Source: Annulohypoxylon bovei var. microspora
Taxonomy: Eukaryota; Ascomycota; Sordariomycetes; Xylariales; Hypoxylaceae
Reading direction: 5' to 3'
DNA: 64,000 bases
NCBI GenBank assembly: GCA_022836615.1
Contig: MU405267.1
Span: 173,604 to 237,603 of the forward strand
Shown here: positions 22,414 to 34,855 of the stretch, piece after piece
How positions within the stretch are numbered: the first letter of the stretch is position 1
Layout of the letters: the number at the start of each line of letters is the position of its first letter
Translations under genes and position numbers: made by a program
The notes under the pieces: generated by a model
Told to the model about the DNA's origin: nothing
Seen by the model: only the letters and a program-made list of their open reading frames with translations
Databases searched by the model: none

Positions 22414-23898
22414 TCAGTAGTTGCAAATGCCACCGTACTCCTCGTTCATAGTCCAAGTTCCCGCAAGACCATGCTCGACAAGCGGCTCGTCCAAGATCTC
22501 GGCCTTCTCCTCCTTCCCGAGGAAGAAGTCGTTCTGGCCAGAGACCTTGGTCTGTCGGCTCATGAACTTCTTGGCCCATGTCTCGACCGACGGCTCGCCA
22601 GTCTCGTCGCGAGCCTGCTTGAGGAACGGGATCAAGGCTGTCCCGCCGGTGCCCTTCACCTTCTTATGCTTCTCGTTCCGAGAGGCGGTCGCCAGGTTGG
22701 CCGGCAAGTTCTGCCGGCTCCTGACGACCTCGGGACTGCGAGAGCGGCTGCGAGCCCTGTTCTCCCTAGAAGGTAAGATGATGTAGCGCGTGACGATAGC
22801 GATGTGGATATCGCGGAACGCGCGAAGCATGGCAAGACACGCGTCGTACGCAATGCTCAACGAGCGGTCGGAGGCGGCGCGACTCTCGACGAACTCTCGG
22901 ATGTTGGCGACAGATCCGACGTCGTTCAAGAAGCGCGCGTGCGGTCCCGGCATGTAGCGGCGCATGTCCCGGATAAAATTGTGCTTGGGGACGAAGCTCC
23001 TCCCCTCGCGCTCCGACTCCGAAGACGGGTCCGGCTTCTCACCGGTAGGCCGGTGCTCGATGCCGAGGATGAGGTCGAAGAACTGGATGAGGCTGCTCTG
23101 GGCATTGCTGGGTCCGCTGTACTGGACGTACTCGGACTTTCCCGAACCGTCGTCGTACATGACGCCGCGGGGCAAGCCGGCCTCGGCCATGTTCTTGCTG
23201 CCGGCGAGGAAAGTGCGGATGCGGCGGTAGAAGAAGCCGGGGTCGCAGCTCTCGTGCATGCGACGCAGCAACTCGCCGAGATCGTCGAGCCGCTCGGCGA
23301 AGGCGCGCAGACAACGTGTCACGGTTGCGCTGTCGCCTTGCCGCGCGGCGGCGACCGCCGTCAGCATCAGGGGGATGATGGGGCCGCCGCGAGCCTCGAT
23401 GGCGACGGAGACGAGGTAGAACCAGGACTCGTCGAGCGACCCGGTGAAGGTGAGCAGGGTGGCGATGTTGTCGAGATCGTCGATCTCCTCGTCGACGAAG
23501 AGGGGCTTGAAGTTCCACAGCACCGAGGCGGCGTAGGTCGACACGGGCGGAACCTCGAGGTGCTCGCAGATGTCCAGCAGCGGGACGGAGATGCTCGGCG
23601 GCACCCGGTCGCGAGGAGTTTCACCTCCCCAGACGTAGCCGTGAGCGAAAAAGGTGAGGAGCATGTAGGCCCTCCTCCACTCCGCGTCATGTTCCAGACC
23701 GACGGTGGAGAGGACGGGGAGACGGTCGACGACTCCCCGAAGACGTCTGCTGAGGATCAGACTCTGGAAGTTGGCGGCGATCGACTCCCACTTGTTGTAA
23801 TAGGGGTCAGGGAGTCTCGTCAGAGGCAAGACGTCGGGCAAGAAGCCGTGCTCCGGCGAGATTCCATAATCGGACAAGACCGGGATAGGGGGTCTCAT
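22414..23898 (-). CDS. BNA2: Indoleamine 2,3-dioxygenase
   Basis: Single exon of 494 residues. The start is the ATG at 23898 (MRPPIPVLSDYGIS). This heme enzyme oxidises L-tryptophan to N-formylkynurenine, the first step of the kynurenine route to NAD. Conserved segments include LTFFAHGYVWGG near residue 85, a YRRIRTFLAGSKN loop, and MRRYMPGPHARFL. The proximal heme ligand H365 lies in FRDIHIAIVTRYIILP. Fungal IDO C-terminal features (KGTGGTALIPFLKQARDETG) are present. Between the heme helix and that segment lies an Arg/Ser-rich insert (RARSRSRSPEVVRSR). Filamentous fungi often carry several IDO paralogues, so the BNA2 symbol marks the reaction rather than strict orthology. Confidence 0.94.
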   Translation of the reverse strand: MRPPIPVLSDYGISPEHGFLPDVLPLTRLPDPYYNKWESIAANFQSLILSRRLRGVVDRLPVLSTVGLEHDAEWRRAYMLLTFFAHGYVWGGETPRDRVPPSISVPLLDICEHLEVPPVSTYAASVLWNFKPLFVDEEIDDLDNIATLLTFTGSLDESWFYLVSVAIEARGGPIIPLMLTAVAAARQGDSATVTRCLRAFAERLDDLGELLRRMHESCDPGFFYRRIRTFLAGSKNMAEAGLPRGVMYDDGSGKSEYVQYSGPSNAQSSLIQFFDLILGIEHRPTGEKPDPSSESEREGRSFVPKHNFIRDMRRYMPGPHARFLNDVGSVANIREFVESRAASDRSLSIAYDACLAMLRAFRDIHIAIVTRYIILPSRENRARSRSRSPEVVRSRQNLPANLATASRNEKHKKVKGTGGTALIPFLKQARDETGEPSVETWAKKFMSRQTKVSGQNDFFLGKEEKAEILDEPLVEHGLAGTWTMNEEYGGICNY

Positions 23899-25602
23899 CA
23901 CGACGACGACGCTGTATCTCGAAGTAACACAAGATAGACCGGGGTACGGGGGGATAGTTGAATCAAGTTGGCAACGCGGCGAATAGTGAAGCTGTAATAC
24001 TTGGCGTGTAATACTTGACGTATAACCAACTAACGGATGATTTAACTTGGCAACCGACTCCCTTCAAGCGAATAAAAATAAACTAGATAATAAAGTCTAA
24101 TTCCTGACGCAAGGAGTATACAGATATTATCCCGTAATACTCCTCAGCCGTGCGAAATTACCGGTCTGTTGTGAGCATGCGATGGGTCGAAGGCTGACGG
24201 CGAGGAAGATGACGAAGGAGGCTTTAGAGGTATTAGAGGTATGAGAGGTTTTTGAGGTTTAGAAGTTTTGAGGTTTAGAGGTTTAGAGATTTAGATGTTT
24301 AGAGGGTTTAGGGGGTTTTAATCCCAGACTACTCAGACTGACCAGTAGGACAAGAAATCAGAATAAAAGATGTGGAAAGAGAAGAGAGTTTAATAATAGG
24401 TATCAACAGTAAGAAGCAAACTTATAAGTTTTCTCCGTTAAGTTTCGGGATTGCCGCACTAACGGGAGCCAGAATTCATTAGTAATGAATCATCTACTCA
24501 TCCTCTAAATTCTACAGAAGAGGGAACTAAGTCAGTAAGAGACCACGATGGATTATAAATTACCTAGGTAGTATACAAGATCCATCCGTCCTGTTACATA
24601 TATGGGGACATGATCAATAAAGGGTAGAAGAGGTATAGGAGAAAAGGCACATGTCCACATGCCATACTCTACCCGCGGGCGATATGGCACCATTAACCTT
24701 CCGCCGAGTCCGAGTGATTGGACAGATCTAGATCTAGACGAGAGAGGCTATCCACCACTAATGGCTAGCGGCAACATTTTTTCATCGCAATACCATAATG
24801 GTGTGTACCTAAGGTTTGTAAGTTGGGGAGTGGGAATTTGGGAAGTTGGGAATGGAAGTTGAAGAATAGAGTCCACACTTCCAAGGTTAGTTTTCGTCGT
24901 TACAAAGAGACCGATGCCGGTGACCTGCCATTGATCGGGTATTGTCGCACAAAGGCTTTGAAAGATCCATGTCCACGATACCTATTATATGTCTGCATGT
25001 CTATATCCTGATCGGCTGATTCACGCGCCGCAAGGGTTCTTTTGCAGAAAAATCCTTGAAAGTGCATGCCTTGCCAGCCTGGCAGCTTGCGTGCTTTGAG
25101 CGAAGGGTTTGTAAAAGAATTGGGATAGTTGCTTAAAGAGCCGAGAGCTCTGAGCCTACCTATGTACATGGTACTAGGTACCTCGGCACCTGGCAGGTGC
25201 TAGGTATTACATAATGACGTCTATGGCAAACCCAGGATTTCATCGGCTTTTTCATTTTCATTTTCATTTTCAGTTTCATCTTTGTTCACCTTTCCCAGGA
25301 TGTCCCTCTTCCCTACGAAGTACCTAGGCATAAAACCATACCGAGCAGACCGAGCTAAGTCAAGCTAGGCATAGTGCGTGAAGCTAAGTGAGGGGAGTCG
25401 ATTATCATTGGCTACAAATTCATCAGCCTTGGCGGGCATCAAACCATCAACCATCAAACGCACTGACACATTGAATCACACATGTGCAAGCCTTCCCGCT
25501 TGTTACCTCGTTACTCCAATTATCAATTATCACCAACCTCATACCAACTTGTTATCATGACGTTACCATCTCAACCATAACCCGCTGTCCACGAACCTCA
25601 AC
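23899..25602. promoter_or_regulatory. divergent intergenic region
   Basis: 1.7 kb between the divergent IDO and VPS23 starts. It contains degenerate GAGGTTTAGAGG-type tandem repeats at about 24225-24320, motif copies near 24562, 25158-25190 and 25320, and an ATTTTC tandem run near 25248-25270. No gene is supported. Confidence 0.5.
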
Positions 25603-27584
25603 ATGGTCGTCCAGCAGCATGTGCTGAACTGGTTGTATAGCGTCCTCACAAGTGTAAGATGATAATAATACTTTATCTAGCTACTAATCAGACTTGACTC
25701 TAACTGCGTTAACCTATAGGAATATCAAGATGTCAATCGAACATATAACGACGTAGCCCAGGCATTATCTCAATACCCTTCACTGTCGCCGAGGACAGAT
25801 GTTCACAGTACGCATTTGTTCATCTGCTACATGTTTTCATCTACTATTCATAAACATCAAATATCAATTGGCCGGTCCGTTCTAACAAGCACCAGCTTTC
25901 GATAATGGCGTGTCCGCCCTCCTCCTACACCTCTCCGGCACCATCCCCGTCATATTCCGCGGGACCACGTATCGATTTCCCATCTCGCTATGGATACCGC
26001 ACGCCTACCCGCGAGAGGCGCCTCTGGGATATGTCACGCCGGCCGAGAACATGATGGTACGACCCGGACAGCACGTCGACCCCCAGGGACGCATATACCA
26101 CCCATACCTCGTAGGTTGGGCAGAGTTCTGGGATGTGAGTAATATTATTCATATTACCTCCAGGGCTAGTTAATATACCTAGTAATAGCATGGATGCAAG
26201 TAGGTAGGCAGGCAGCAATACTGACAGAAGTATCTAGAAATCCTCTTTGCTAGACTTCCTTGCTATACTGAGAGACATCTTCGCAAAGGAGCCTCCGGTG
26301 GTCTCCCGGCAGCAAGCTCGCATCGCGTCGCAACAACAACCGTCTGCTCCTGCTCCGACTCCGACTCCCCCACCAGTTCCACCTCTGCCTCCTGACATGT
26401 CGAGACAAACCCCTCAGCAAGGCCCATCTCCGCATACAAACGATTCGAGACCGCCTCCGCCTCCTCCTAAAGGCAGCGATCTACCTCAGGTAGTATCTGG
26501 ACCATCCACCGTCACGGACGGGCCCCCACGACCGCCTCTGCCGGACGAGGTTCGACAACGATCTGGCCAGTATAGCGTACCGGCAGTGGCAAGTCAACCA
26601 CCACAACCGAACCGGCTTTCTAGATATGACGCCGCTCCTCCGCTACCACCCCAGCAGGGACCGCCTCATCCGACTCAACCCTATCAACATCAACAACCAC
26701 CCCCGAACGTACAATATCAGCCTCAGCCTCAGTCTCAGCCTCAGTCTCAGCAGCAGCAGCAGCAGCAGCAACATCAACAGCAGCAGCAACAGCAGCAGCA
26801 ATATGCATACCAGCATGGCGGTCCCCCTCCGACCGGATTTACGCCGCAAGATTCACGCCGCGCATCTATGATATCCCCCGTCACTCCTATCCCATACAAT
26901 ACGACCGCCCCTCCCGGGTCCTCATCGTACGCCGGCCCGCCGCCGAACTGGCAACAACCCGTACCGCAGCAACCCCAGGCGCAACTAATACATAAGCCGC
27001 CTCCGCCTCCTGACCTGATGGACGAACCCTTCTCCCTCGCCCTACATTCCTCCTCGGCAACTAACCTCCCACCCCCTCCTATCCCCCCCAACCCCGAGAA
27101 AGACGCTCTCCTACGACAGCTCGCCTCGACTCTCTACAGCCTGCGCCAGCGTGCCCGCTCGCAAAACGAGACCTCCCTCGTGGGCTTAGCCGCCCAGCGC
27201 AACGCCATGCTCGCCGCGCTGCAAAACCTGCAGTCCGACTCCGCCTCCCTGACCCCCCTCACCTCTATGCTAGCCTCCAACACGTCCATCCTCCAAAACT
27301 CCCTGCAGGAAGCGGACCGCGTGATATCCAGCGCGCAAACCCGCGAGCCCCCTCCCATCGACGACCTGCTGGTCGCCCCCACCGTCGCCGCGAATCAGCT
27401 GTACGACGTGGTCGCCGAGGAGCGCGCGCTGGGCGACGCCATCTTCGTGCTCGGGAGGGCGGTCGAGCGCGGCAGGATAAGTCCCGCCGTGTTCGCCAAG
27501 ACTACGCGTAGTCTGGCCCGCGAGTGGTTCTTAAAGAAGGCGCTTGCGAGGAAGATCGGGCGGGGTATGGGGCTCGTCGGGTAG
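25603..27584 (+). CDS. VPS23: ESCRT-I subunit VPS23/TSG101 homologue
   Basis: Four exons: 25603-25653, 25720-25807, 25896-26134 and 26238-27584, giving 574 residues. The first three exons encode the UEV (inactive ubiquitin-conjugating) domain, from MVVQQHVLNWLYSVL to about residue 145. Marks include TYNDVAQALSQYPSLSP, LSGTIPVIFRGTTYRFPISL, APLGYVTP and HPYLVGWAEFWD. A long Pro/Gln-rich linker follows, then a coiled coil. The C-terminal steadiness box is about the last 75 residues (DDLLVAPTVAANQLYDVVAE, ALGDAIFVLGRAVERG, WFLKKALARKIG). The protein binds ubiquitinated cargo on endosomes and sorts it to the multivesicular body. It is larger than the yeast protein because of the linker. Confidence 0.94.
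26701..26810 (+). repeat. CAG/CAA triplet tract (poly-Gln) in VPS23
   Basis: A run of CAG, CAA and CAT codons coding mostly Gln, preceded by a CCTCAGTCTCAG-like hexamer array. It lies in the disordered linker between the UEV domain and coiled coil. Length variation between strains is likely. Confidence 0.85.
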
Positions 27585-27713
27585 ATCTACGTAGCTACCT
27601 ACCTTGGAGATGTATCTGCCTTGAAGATGTACCTATCTTGGAGATGTGAGAGGTAGAGAAGTGATTATCCGGGTCCTAGAGATAAGTTATCGACCCGTTT
27701 GAGTTGATTGCGC

Positions 27714-27778
27714 TGAGCTGCAATGATCGCCGAGCTGCAACGATCGCCGAGCTGCAACGATCGCTGAGCTGCAATGAT
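27714..27778 (+). repeat. 17-bp tandem repeat
   Basis: About four near-identical copies of a 17-base unit based on GAGCTGCAACGATCGCC, downstream of VPS23. The rest of 27585-28397 holds no gene. Confidence 0.85.
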
Positions 27779-28285
27779 GACGAATGGACTGTTACAGTAG
27801 AATTACGCGGGAACAAGCAAACGGAATATACCTAAGACGGATACTAAATGATTTCTACGATATCCCACGACGACGACGACAACAGATCAGGAGATTACAG
27901 TCAGTTAGACGGCTAGCTAGCTGATTAGGCATACTGAGAAATAGACGAGATATGAGAGAAGAGAGAAGAGTCGTTTCGGAACTCTTGAATTGCAACTTGA
28001 TAACTTCTTCAGCGCTAACTGCGGGTTAACTCGTATGTTTTAGGTATAGCATCTTCTTTGTGTCGTGGCGCATCTCCCCGTGGCCGAATAACTGATTTAC
28101 CAATGCTTAACCGCCAGGGTACCTAATACTCAATAAGTACCTAAGGTAACTATGTTTATTGTCCGTGGCTGTCTCCTTTCCTATCCCCGATCTTACGATA
28201 GACCTTGGAACCGTAACGGGCCTACTAGCCAACGTCGTTCACCTGCTCTCCCTAAACCCGTACGCCGATGCTCTATGAAAGATAC

Positions 28286-28392
28286 CTAGGTAGCCAGTGA
28301 GGTAGCCAGTGAGGTAGCTAGTGAGGTAACCAGTGAGGTAACCAGTGAGATAGGGCCAGTGAGGTAGTCGGTGAAGTAGCCGGTGAGAATTG
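28286..28392 (+). repeat. 12-bp tandem repeat
   Basis: Eight to nine degenerate copies of a 12-base unit based on GTAGCCAGTGAG. The array ends a few bases from the stop codon of the minus-strand gene at 28398, so it probably lies in that gene's 3' UTR. Confidence 0.85.
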
Positions 28393-28397
28393 CTACT

Positions 28398-31300
28398 TCA
28401 CTGATTAGTCGGTCCGGCAGCACCAGACCCGGAGCTCGCACCGCTCCCCTTGCCCAGCTTGATTCCGCTGCTCGTCTTTTCCTTGTACATGTTGACAAGC
28501 TTCTTGACCTGGCCCGGCCGCCTCGGCTTCGGATGTCGGAGCTTGACGTCGCTGATCTGGCGCACGACGAATCCCGAAGCCGTCTTCTTGCTCCAGCTAC
28601 TCTCCTTCTTCTTCCCCTCGACCTCTTTCCCTTTCCCCTTATCCTGCGCGGCCGCCGCTTCTTGCCCGCTGTTCTCGCCGCATCCGTTTCCCGTCGCCTT
28701 TTCTTTGCCCTTCGCCTTCGCCTTCTCTTCCCTCTTCTTGTCTCTCTGCTCGCGACGAAGCTGCTTCTCTTCCAGCCGGCGACGTTTGCGTTCCGCCACC
28801 GTCTGCTGAGAGACTACTTTGGATAGAGTACTCGGGTCGCCGCGGGTTGTAGGCAAAGACGAAGATTGGGGAATCTGCGCGGCTGGCGACTTGGGCCGAT
28901 ACCGCGCCGCTTTGGACAATAGGGAGCCGTCGAATCCGAAGCCGTCAAATTCATCTGTGCTTCTTAAGCTATCTGACGTACGAGTCAGGAATGGGAATGT
29001 CCTGCTTATCGATATGTCACGGGACGGCGACCGCCTGTAGGTCAGATGCGGCGGTTGATTTTCGATCCTCGCGACTAAGTCGTCGTCGATGCTGACGCTC
29101 GACTTGCCACGCGACGAGGCGGTCGGGGAACGAACCACTTCGGAAGAGCGGTACAAGTGGTAACTAAAGATATCCGAGCGGCGATATCGCAGTCGACGCC
29201 GTAATGAGCTTGGCCCGGCATCATCGATATTAGCATGATTACCCAGACCGGCCTGTTCTTCATTGCCGCCGCTATCGCTACCGCTATTGTTCCCACCGCC
29301 GGCCGATCGAACAAAGGAGTTAGATATTCGTCGCCATAGCTCGATGCTTCGTTGCCTGAACGGGTGCCAGCTAGCCCGGGTCTTTATCTGTTTGGCGTCG
29401 TTTTCCTTCCCTCCGAAGGAAGAAGTCATGTTGGCGCCGTATGACTTTGCTCGGCACAGTGAAGTCGGGCTAGAGGTCGGAGAGCCGCGCTCTAGACGTT
29501 CGAACTGCTGGATGCGACCTCTGACGGGGGACTCCTGCTCGGTCGGCATGTTCTCATCCGGCTCGATATCGAGGCACGGTTTGATTTTTATCGAGCTTGC
29601 ATCACCTTGCGTCCCCGGAACCGCGAAATCGCAAGAGAAATCATCAGTTGATATTGTTGTGGTTAACTCAGGAAGCGAAATCCTCTTCAACAGGGGTATA
29701 TTTGTGGTTGATGCAGTTATATTTGCAGTTGCTGTAATTGGCGATCGAGCTTCGTCGTATGTCGTCGCGGGAACCTCCCTCACTTTGACCTTTGGCTTAT
29801 TTCGTGATCGATATTGCCAGAAGGACTTGAAAGGGTTCGGTGACGAGCCTCGGATTGGGGCTCGCTCGAAGAACCTGCGGAGATCCGACACCTTTCCCGT
29901 GCATTTTGTTGCAGTTTCCGGCTTAGACGCCGGCTTTTTGAGGGTTTTACCAATTTGCCCTGACACCGTTTCCTCGTGACTTACTGGCCTGCCACCTGGT
30001 AGCTCACGGTGCAAGCCGTCGATCGAGTTGGCGGACAGAAATGGATGGATTAGATCCGAATCGGGGAAACCAGGGAAACCAGGGAAACTCTCGCCATCTC
30101 GGGTTGCTGGAGCGTGAGACGCATCTGTTATGCCGTCTTCGTCTAGCCTTCCCCCGTCTAGCCTTCCCCCGTCTACGGTGTCGTCTTGTTCGAACGACGC
30201 AGCTCCGTCGAGGTTAGAGACATCCCGTTGACGGAACCGGCTGCTCTTTGGCAACGAAATCCTCGGAGCATGTCGTACGGTGTTAACAGCACTCCGCGCA
30301 AGCAAAGATTGCTCCGAGGGTTTATTTTTCGGTTCAGCACGAGCGGTTCTTCCTGCGACACCTAAAGGTGCCTGTACAGATGTGCTCTTATCCCGCGTTG
30401 CCGTTCTGACCGAGGGGGTACTCCCTCGACCGATGGACCCTGATAATCGAGGTGTTTCCTTACTGCTCCTAGCTGTACGGTCCGGGGCGACATCCGAGGG
30501 TGGCTTTGGCTTAGAAGGTGTCTGGGGTGCCTGTCTAGGTGGCTGCGAGCCTTTCTCGAAGGACTTACGGAGATCTGCGACGCTTGGCTGCTCTCTCTTA
30601 ATAGGTATTTTTGAGAGAGTTGGCGACCCGTGTTTTTTAGCTGGCGATTGCTCGACTACGCAATTGCCTTGCTGACCACCGTCGGCGTCTACTTGTTGCG
30701 AAGTCTTGAGAGGGCTAGCTGATGAGACGATCTGTAACTTTGACTTCGTCGGGGAATTCTGTCGAGAGGAGTCCGACCGTGATAGCTGATGCGTAGACGA
30801 GCCGGGAAAATCGGACATCGAATTCTGAGTCCTCGACTGTTCCAAGGTCGACCCTGCGGGTTTGGCGAAAGGAGAATATGCTACATGATTAGTATCTTTC
30901 CACGTCTCACAATGGATATTGTAGGGTGCGGATGTACTAACTGCCTTTATTTTCAAATACCCTTCTACGATCTGCGATCAGCCTGGGATCCTATCCCGGA
31001 CGTCTGCCTATCTGAGAAGTGGTATCGCGAGATAGGGCGCTGCTAGAATTATCGTCTGTCGAGCCCCGTATTGGCGAAGCTTGGGCTTGGTTATTCACCG
31101 ATTTTCCTTTCTCTTCGGAGGACGCTATCCCCTCGATATTCTTATGGGGTTGAGAAGCAGAAGTAGTTTCAGGACTATGCTCCCCTGTCATCGGTTTGAA
31201 CAGCGTGCTAACCGGAAGTTTTGACCTGCTTCCTGCGGGAGGAGGGGACACAACCTGTCTCGGAGATACATCTGCGGAGTTCCCAGCAGCACTATGCTTG

Positions 31301-31752
31301 TCTCTGGAAGCGATCTTTTGCAACGCCTCGGACGCATCTCCGCGTCTTCCTAAAGTCGCCTGGACTCGAGGTATCCCGCTCGGCTTGGGTCTAAGCGGAG
31401 AACTAGCCTCGGCGCTATTGACCGCGTCGAGGATCTCGAATTTAGACACGAGCGACCCCAGTTTCGGAGCAGGAGGCCGGCGCTGCGACGGAGCCTTGGC
31501 GACGGCCGGCCGAGGTGGAGGTCGGGTGCTGTCTTCGTCAATATGAACGGCAAGGGCAGAGGGATCAGCAGAGGGATCGTCGTCTGCGGCCGACATCTGT
31601 TCCTGGCCCACGGACTTGGAGCCGTCGAGGTTCGTGCCTGTCCTATGTCGAAGGAGGCGTAGCGGCGCAGGTTGAAGGTCGAGACTCAGGTCGTCAGAAT
31701 CTCCAGAGATAGAAGAGGAGCTCGTCGTCGAGCTTGTGCTAACGGACGCCAT
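28398..31752 (-). CDS. large disordered protein of unknown function
   Basis: Two long open stretches on the minus strand, 31752 to about 31010 and about 30880 to 28398, are probably joined by one intron. The exact splice sites are unsure (possible donor near 30999, acceptor near 30884). The product would be about 1,070 residues. It is rich in Ser, Pro, Arg and Lys and looks largely disordered. Recognisable patches are SLVSKFEILDAVNSAE near residue 100, a basic coiled helix (AERKRRRLEEKQLRREQRDK) about 140 residues from the end, and a compact basic tail (FVVRQISDVKLRHPKPRRPG, KKLVNMYKEK). I do not recognise a catalytic domain. A scaffold or nuclear role is possible, but no function is assigned. 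It could also be two genes. Confidence 0.7.
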
Positions 31753-33078
31753 CGGTAAGCTCTATGATGCAAAATACGAAAACTCCCCAAGAAGTCCAAG
31801 ATCCGAGCGCTCAGGACATCATATCCATCCAGGCAGAGCTACGGTGCCTCTTGGGAAGGTTAACGAATCTAAGATTTTGACAATTTGGAACTCACTACTG
31901 GGTAGGCATGAAACTGAATGGGTACACGAGAAAGAGAGTTGTCCGATTGAGAATGAAGCTTCCGCTCCTAAGCTGGCGTGCAGGGTTAAAACTTCCGCGG
32001 ATAGAAAGGGGCCTAAGAATAGGAAGCCGTAGCCCTATGAAACACGCCGATTATGGTTGGACAGCAAGCATCGGAGACCACGATCTTTGCGCAGCAGGCG
32101 CTAACACGGTCATGGTTTAAGGGGCAAACGATAAGGGGTAGCTTTCACAAACCACCAGGTCGCCTAGGTTAGTTCTAGAAGGCGATTCATAAACCCATAT
32201 GAATTTTATAAATACCTAGTATCACAGGCGTTTCATGGAGGGCTTATTCTTACCTACCTACCTAGGTAGGTACACTTAGAAGCATCTGAAATATCATAAT
32301 ACAACATATGGTAAGACTTTCATATCACCTTCATATCACTTTTAGTGAAAACATCACAGAGAGATGTATTATGCTAACCTTTCTTCGATAGGTACCTGTT
32401 TAGTTAAAGATAAATTCCCAAAAATTCCATGGCTCTGGATACCTTGGATCTTGTTTGTATTGGTAGAGCTTGGTATTGGTAAGTGCCATTTCTCGATATT
32501 AGACTACCTAATCGAAGCAGGTTAGAGTTAACATCGGCCAGCAATACAACGACGTTGACAACATGACTAGACACGTATACCTAACTGACTGCCTTCAGGA
32601 ACAGTTTAGATAGCATCACTTACAAACAGTCAACACGTGTCCATTCAAGGGCATAAGGATATTCTAGAAGAAACGACGTGGTTACCTGTACAGTCGCAGG
32701 CACTATTCAACTGCCATTGATCTACCGACTATAGGTCACATACACGCGATCCACAGCCGCGGATAAAATCGTACTCGGCGATTTCATCCTGCATCTTCCC
32801 CGCAGAATGCCGAGGACCTGGCTGGACTATTCATCCTGGTCACATGCGTGTTATATAGGCGAACATAGGCGAACATAGGCGAATAAAGGTGAATATACCC
32901 AGTACGGACCCTAGCTTGCTCTCTACTAGGTATACATGTAACATAAGCCCTACGTCCATATACACATGTATCCGCGTACGTGTGAAACGCATCGCACTCG
33001 CCGCGCTTATAACAACCAATAACAGATATATGCTAGGTAGCTAAGAAGACCGGCGGGAATAGGCCACCTAGGTACACG
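31753..33078. promoter_or_regulatory. divergent intergenic region
   Basis: 1.3 kb between divergent genes. It holds a perfect motif cluster near 32252-32272 and an 11-base AACATAGGCG-type unit repeated three times near 32857-32890. No gene is supported. Confidence 0.5.
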
Positions 33079-34835
33079 ATGGCAGAAGACTCCTACACAA
33101 TCCAAGAGGAAGCCTCGCGCATCCTAAACTCGGTCCTGCTTGAGGATCCGCGCCTGAAAATCCCCGAGTCCGTCAAGGCGGCATCCCGGCGCACCTCCTT
33201 CGACCCCTCGGCCCTCACCCATCCTTTCCTACCTGCGCCTATAAAGTGCAGCGAGTCGAGCGCCGCGCTGTGGGCGCTCCTCGCCACCTTCGGGAACGCC
33301 ATCTGCGCCGAGAGGTACGGCCTGGCCGACCAGAACGTCGTGGTCAACAGCGACGTCGCCTCCATATTCCTCATCTCGTTCTGGCTGATGCGGGTCGGCG
33401 GCAGACCCGTGTCCGACGCGGAGCTGGTGAAGCGGTACTCCATCTACGACACCACGAACCAGTTTACCCTCTGGCGCCGGCTCGTCACAAACCTGTACCC
33501 GACGCGCGACGGGCGCTGGTTCCACCTGCACGGGGGCCTCGACTCCGATCGCAGCCTGCGAATGCTCGGCCTGCCGACGCACAAGGATGCCGCGGACGAG
33601 ATGGAGGCTATCAGAGCGCTCGCCGAGGGGGTGCGGCAGTTCGACGCGGAGTGGCTAGATATCGAGGCCAACGAGCACTGGCGGCAGGCAGGCGGAATCT
33701 GCCTCACCCCCGAAGAGTATCGCGAGACCGAGCAAGGTAAGGCGGTGGCCGACGACGCCCTATACCTGCTAGAAGAGTTCCCCAGCGAGAGGCTGCCGCC
33801 GGTGCCGTGGCCCAGAGTCGACACGGAGACGTACAGGCCTCTGGAGGGCATAAAGATCGTCGACCTCACCCGAGCGATCGCCGGGCCGACGATCGCGAAG
33901 CTCGCGGCCTCGTTCGGCGCCACCGTGGTCAGGGTATCGAACACGAAGCTGCCGGACCTGGGAATCGTGCTCTTCGAGAGCAACACGGGCAAGCGGGACG
34001 CGCACCTCGACCTCAAGACCGAGGAGGGGCGAGAGGCGCTGCTGCGCCTGATAGAGGACGCCGACGTCGTGCTCGACGGCTACCGCCCCGGCGCCCTAGA
34101 AAAGCTCGGGTTCGGCCCGACGTACGTGCACGAGGTGGCCGAGAGGCGGGGGAGAGGCATAGTGTACGCCCGCGAGAACTGCCACGGCTGGAAGGGGCCG
34201 TGGAGGCACCGCAGCGGCTGGCAGCAGATCAGCGACGCGGTGACCGGGGTGGCGTGGCTGTTCGGCCGGATGTGGGACGCGGACGAGCCCGTGATGCCGT
34301 TCCTGCCCAACTCCGACTTCCAGACCGGGATCGCAGGGTGCGTAGGCGTCATGAACGCGCTGGACAGGCGAGCGAAGAGGGGAGGTAACTATCTCGTGTC
34401 GATGTCGCTAAATCAGCTCAACAGCTTCCTGATATCCCTCGGGACGCAGAGCCCGGAGGTGCAGCAGTCGCTGCGGGAGACGTGGCCGAATATGAAGTTG
34501 CGACACTACGACGACATACACAGGCAGATGAGAGTGGTAAGCAACCTACCCACACACACACACACACCTACATGCAATGCAAAAATCCACGATTCGATAT
34601 ACTAAATTTCATCTGACAGTTACTGGGCGATCTGCCAAAGGTGGCGCCGCAGTTGTTGAATCCTAAATATTTTTCAACCATCAAGGCGGATCTCGGCGTA
34701 CCCGAGGAAGAGATGGTGTTAGTCGGACCTGCAGCTACGTACGACACGACGAGGTTAGGATATGATTCTGGGAGCTGCTTAAGAGGAACACACGAGGCGA
34801 AATGGCCGGAAGAAGAACAGAACGGGTCTAGTTGA
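33079..34835 (+). CDS. CoA-transferase family III (CaiB/BaiF) protein
   Basis: Two exons, 33079-34536 and 34620-34835, giving 557 residues. The CaiB/BaiF domain begins near residue 250 with RPLEGIKIVDLTRAIAGP. It continues with LAASFGATVVRVS, GKRDAHLDLKTEEGREALL, VVLDGYRPGALEKLGFG and GIVYARENCHGWKGPW. The family moves CoA between carboxylic acids or racemises acyl-CoA esters. The roughly 240-residue N-terminal part (YSIYDTTNQFTLWRR, WFHLHGGLDSDRSLRMLGL) looks like a second, incomplete CaiB-like lobe, as in other fungal members of this size. The substrate is unknown; peroxisomal or mitochondrial location cannot be read. A (CA)n run lies inside the intron just after the donor. Confidence 0.88.
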
Positions 34836-34855
34836 CGCTATTAGCATTATCATCA

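Noticed and set aside
22804..23937. 377-codon open frame antisense to IDO
   Set aside because: A shadow of the dioxygenase gene, rich in Arg, Glu and Gly, with no recognisable domain.
28286..28392. CRISPR-like regular array
   Set aside because: Repeats are directly abutting 12-mers with no unique spacers, and the genome is eukaryotic.
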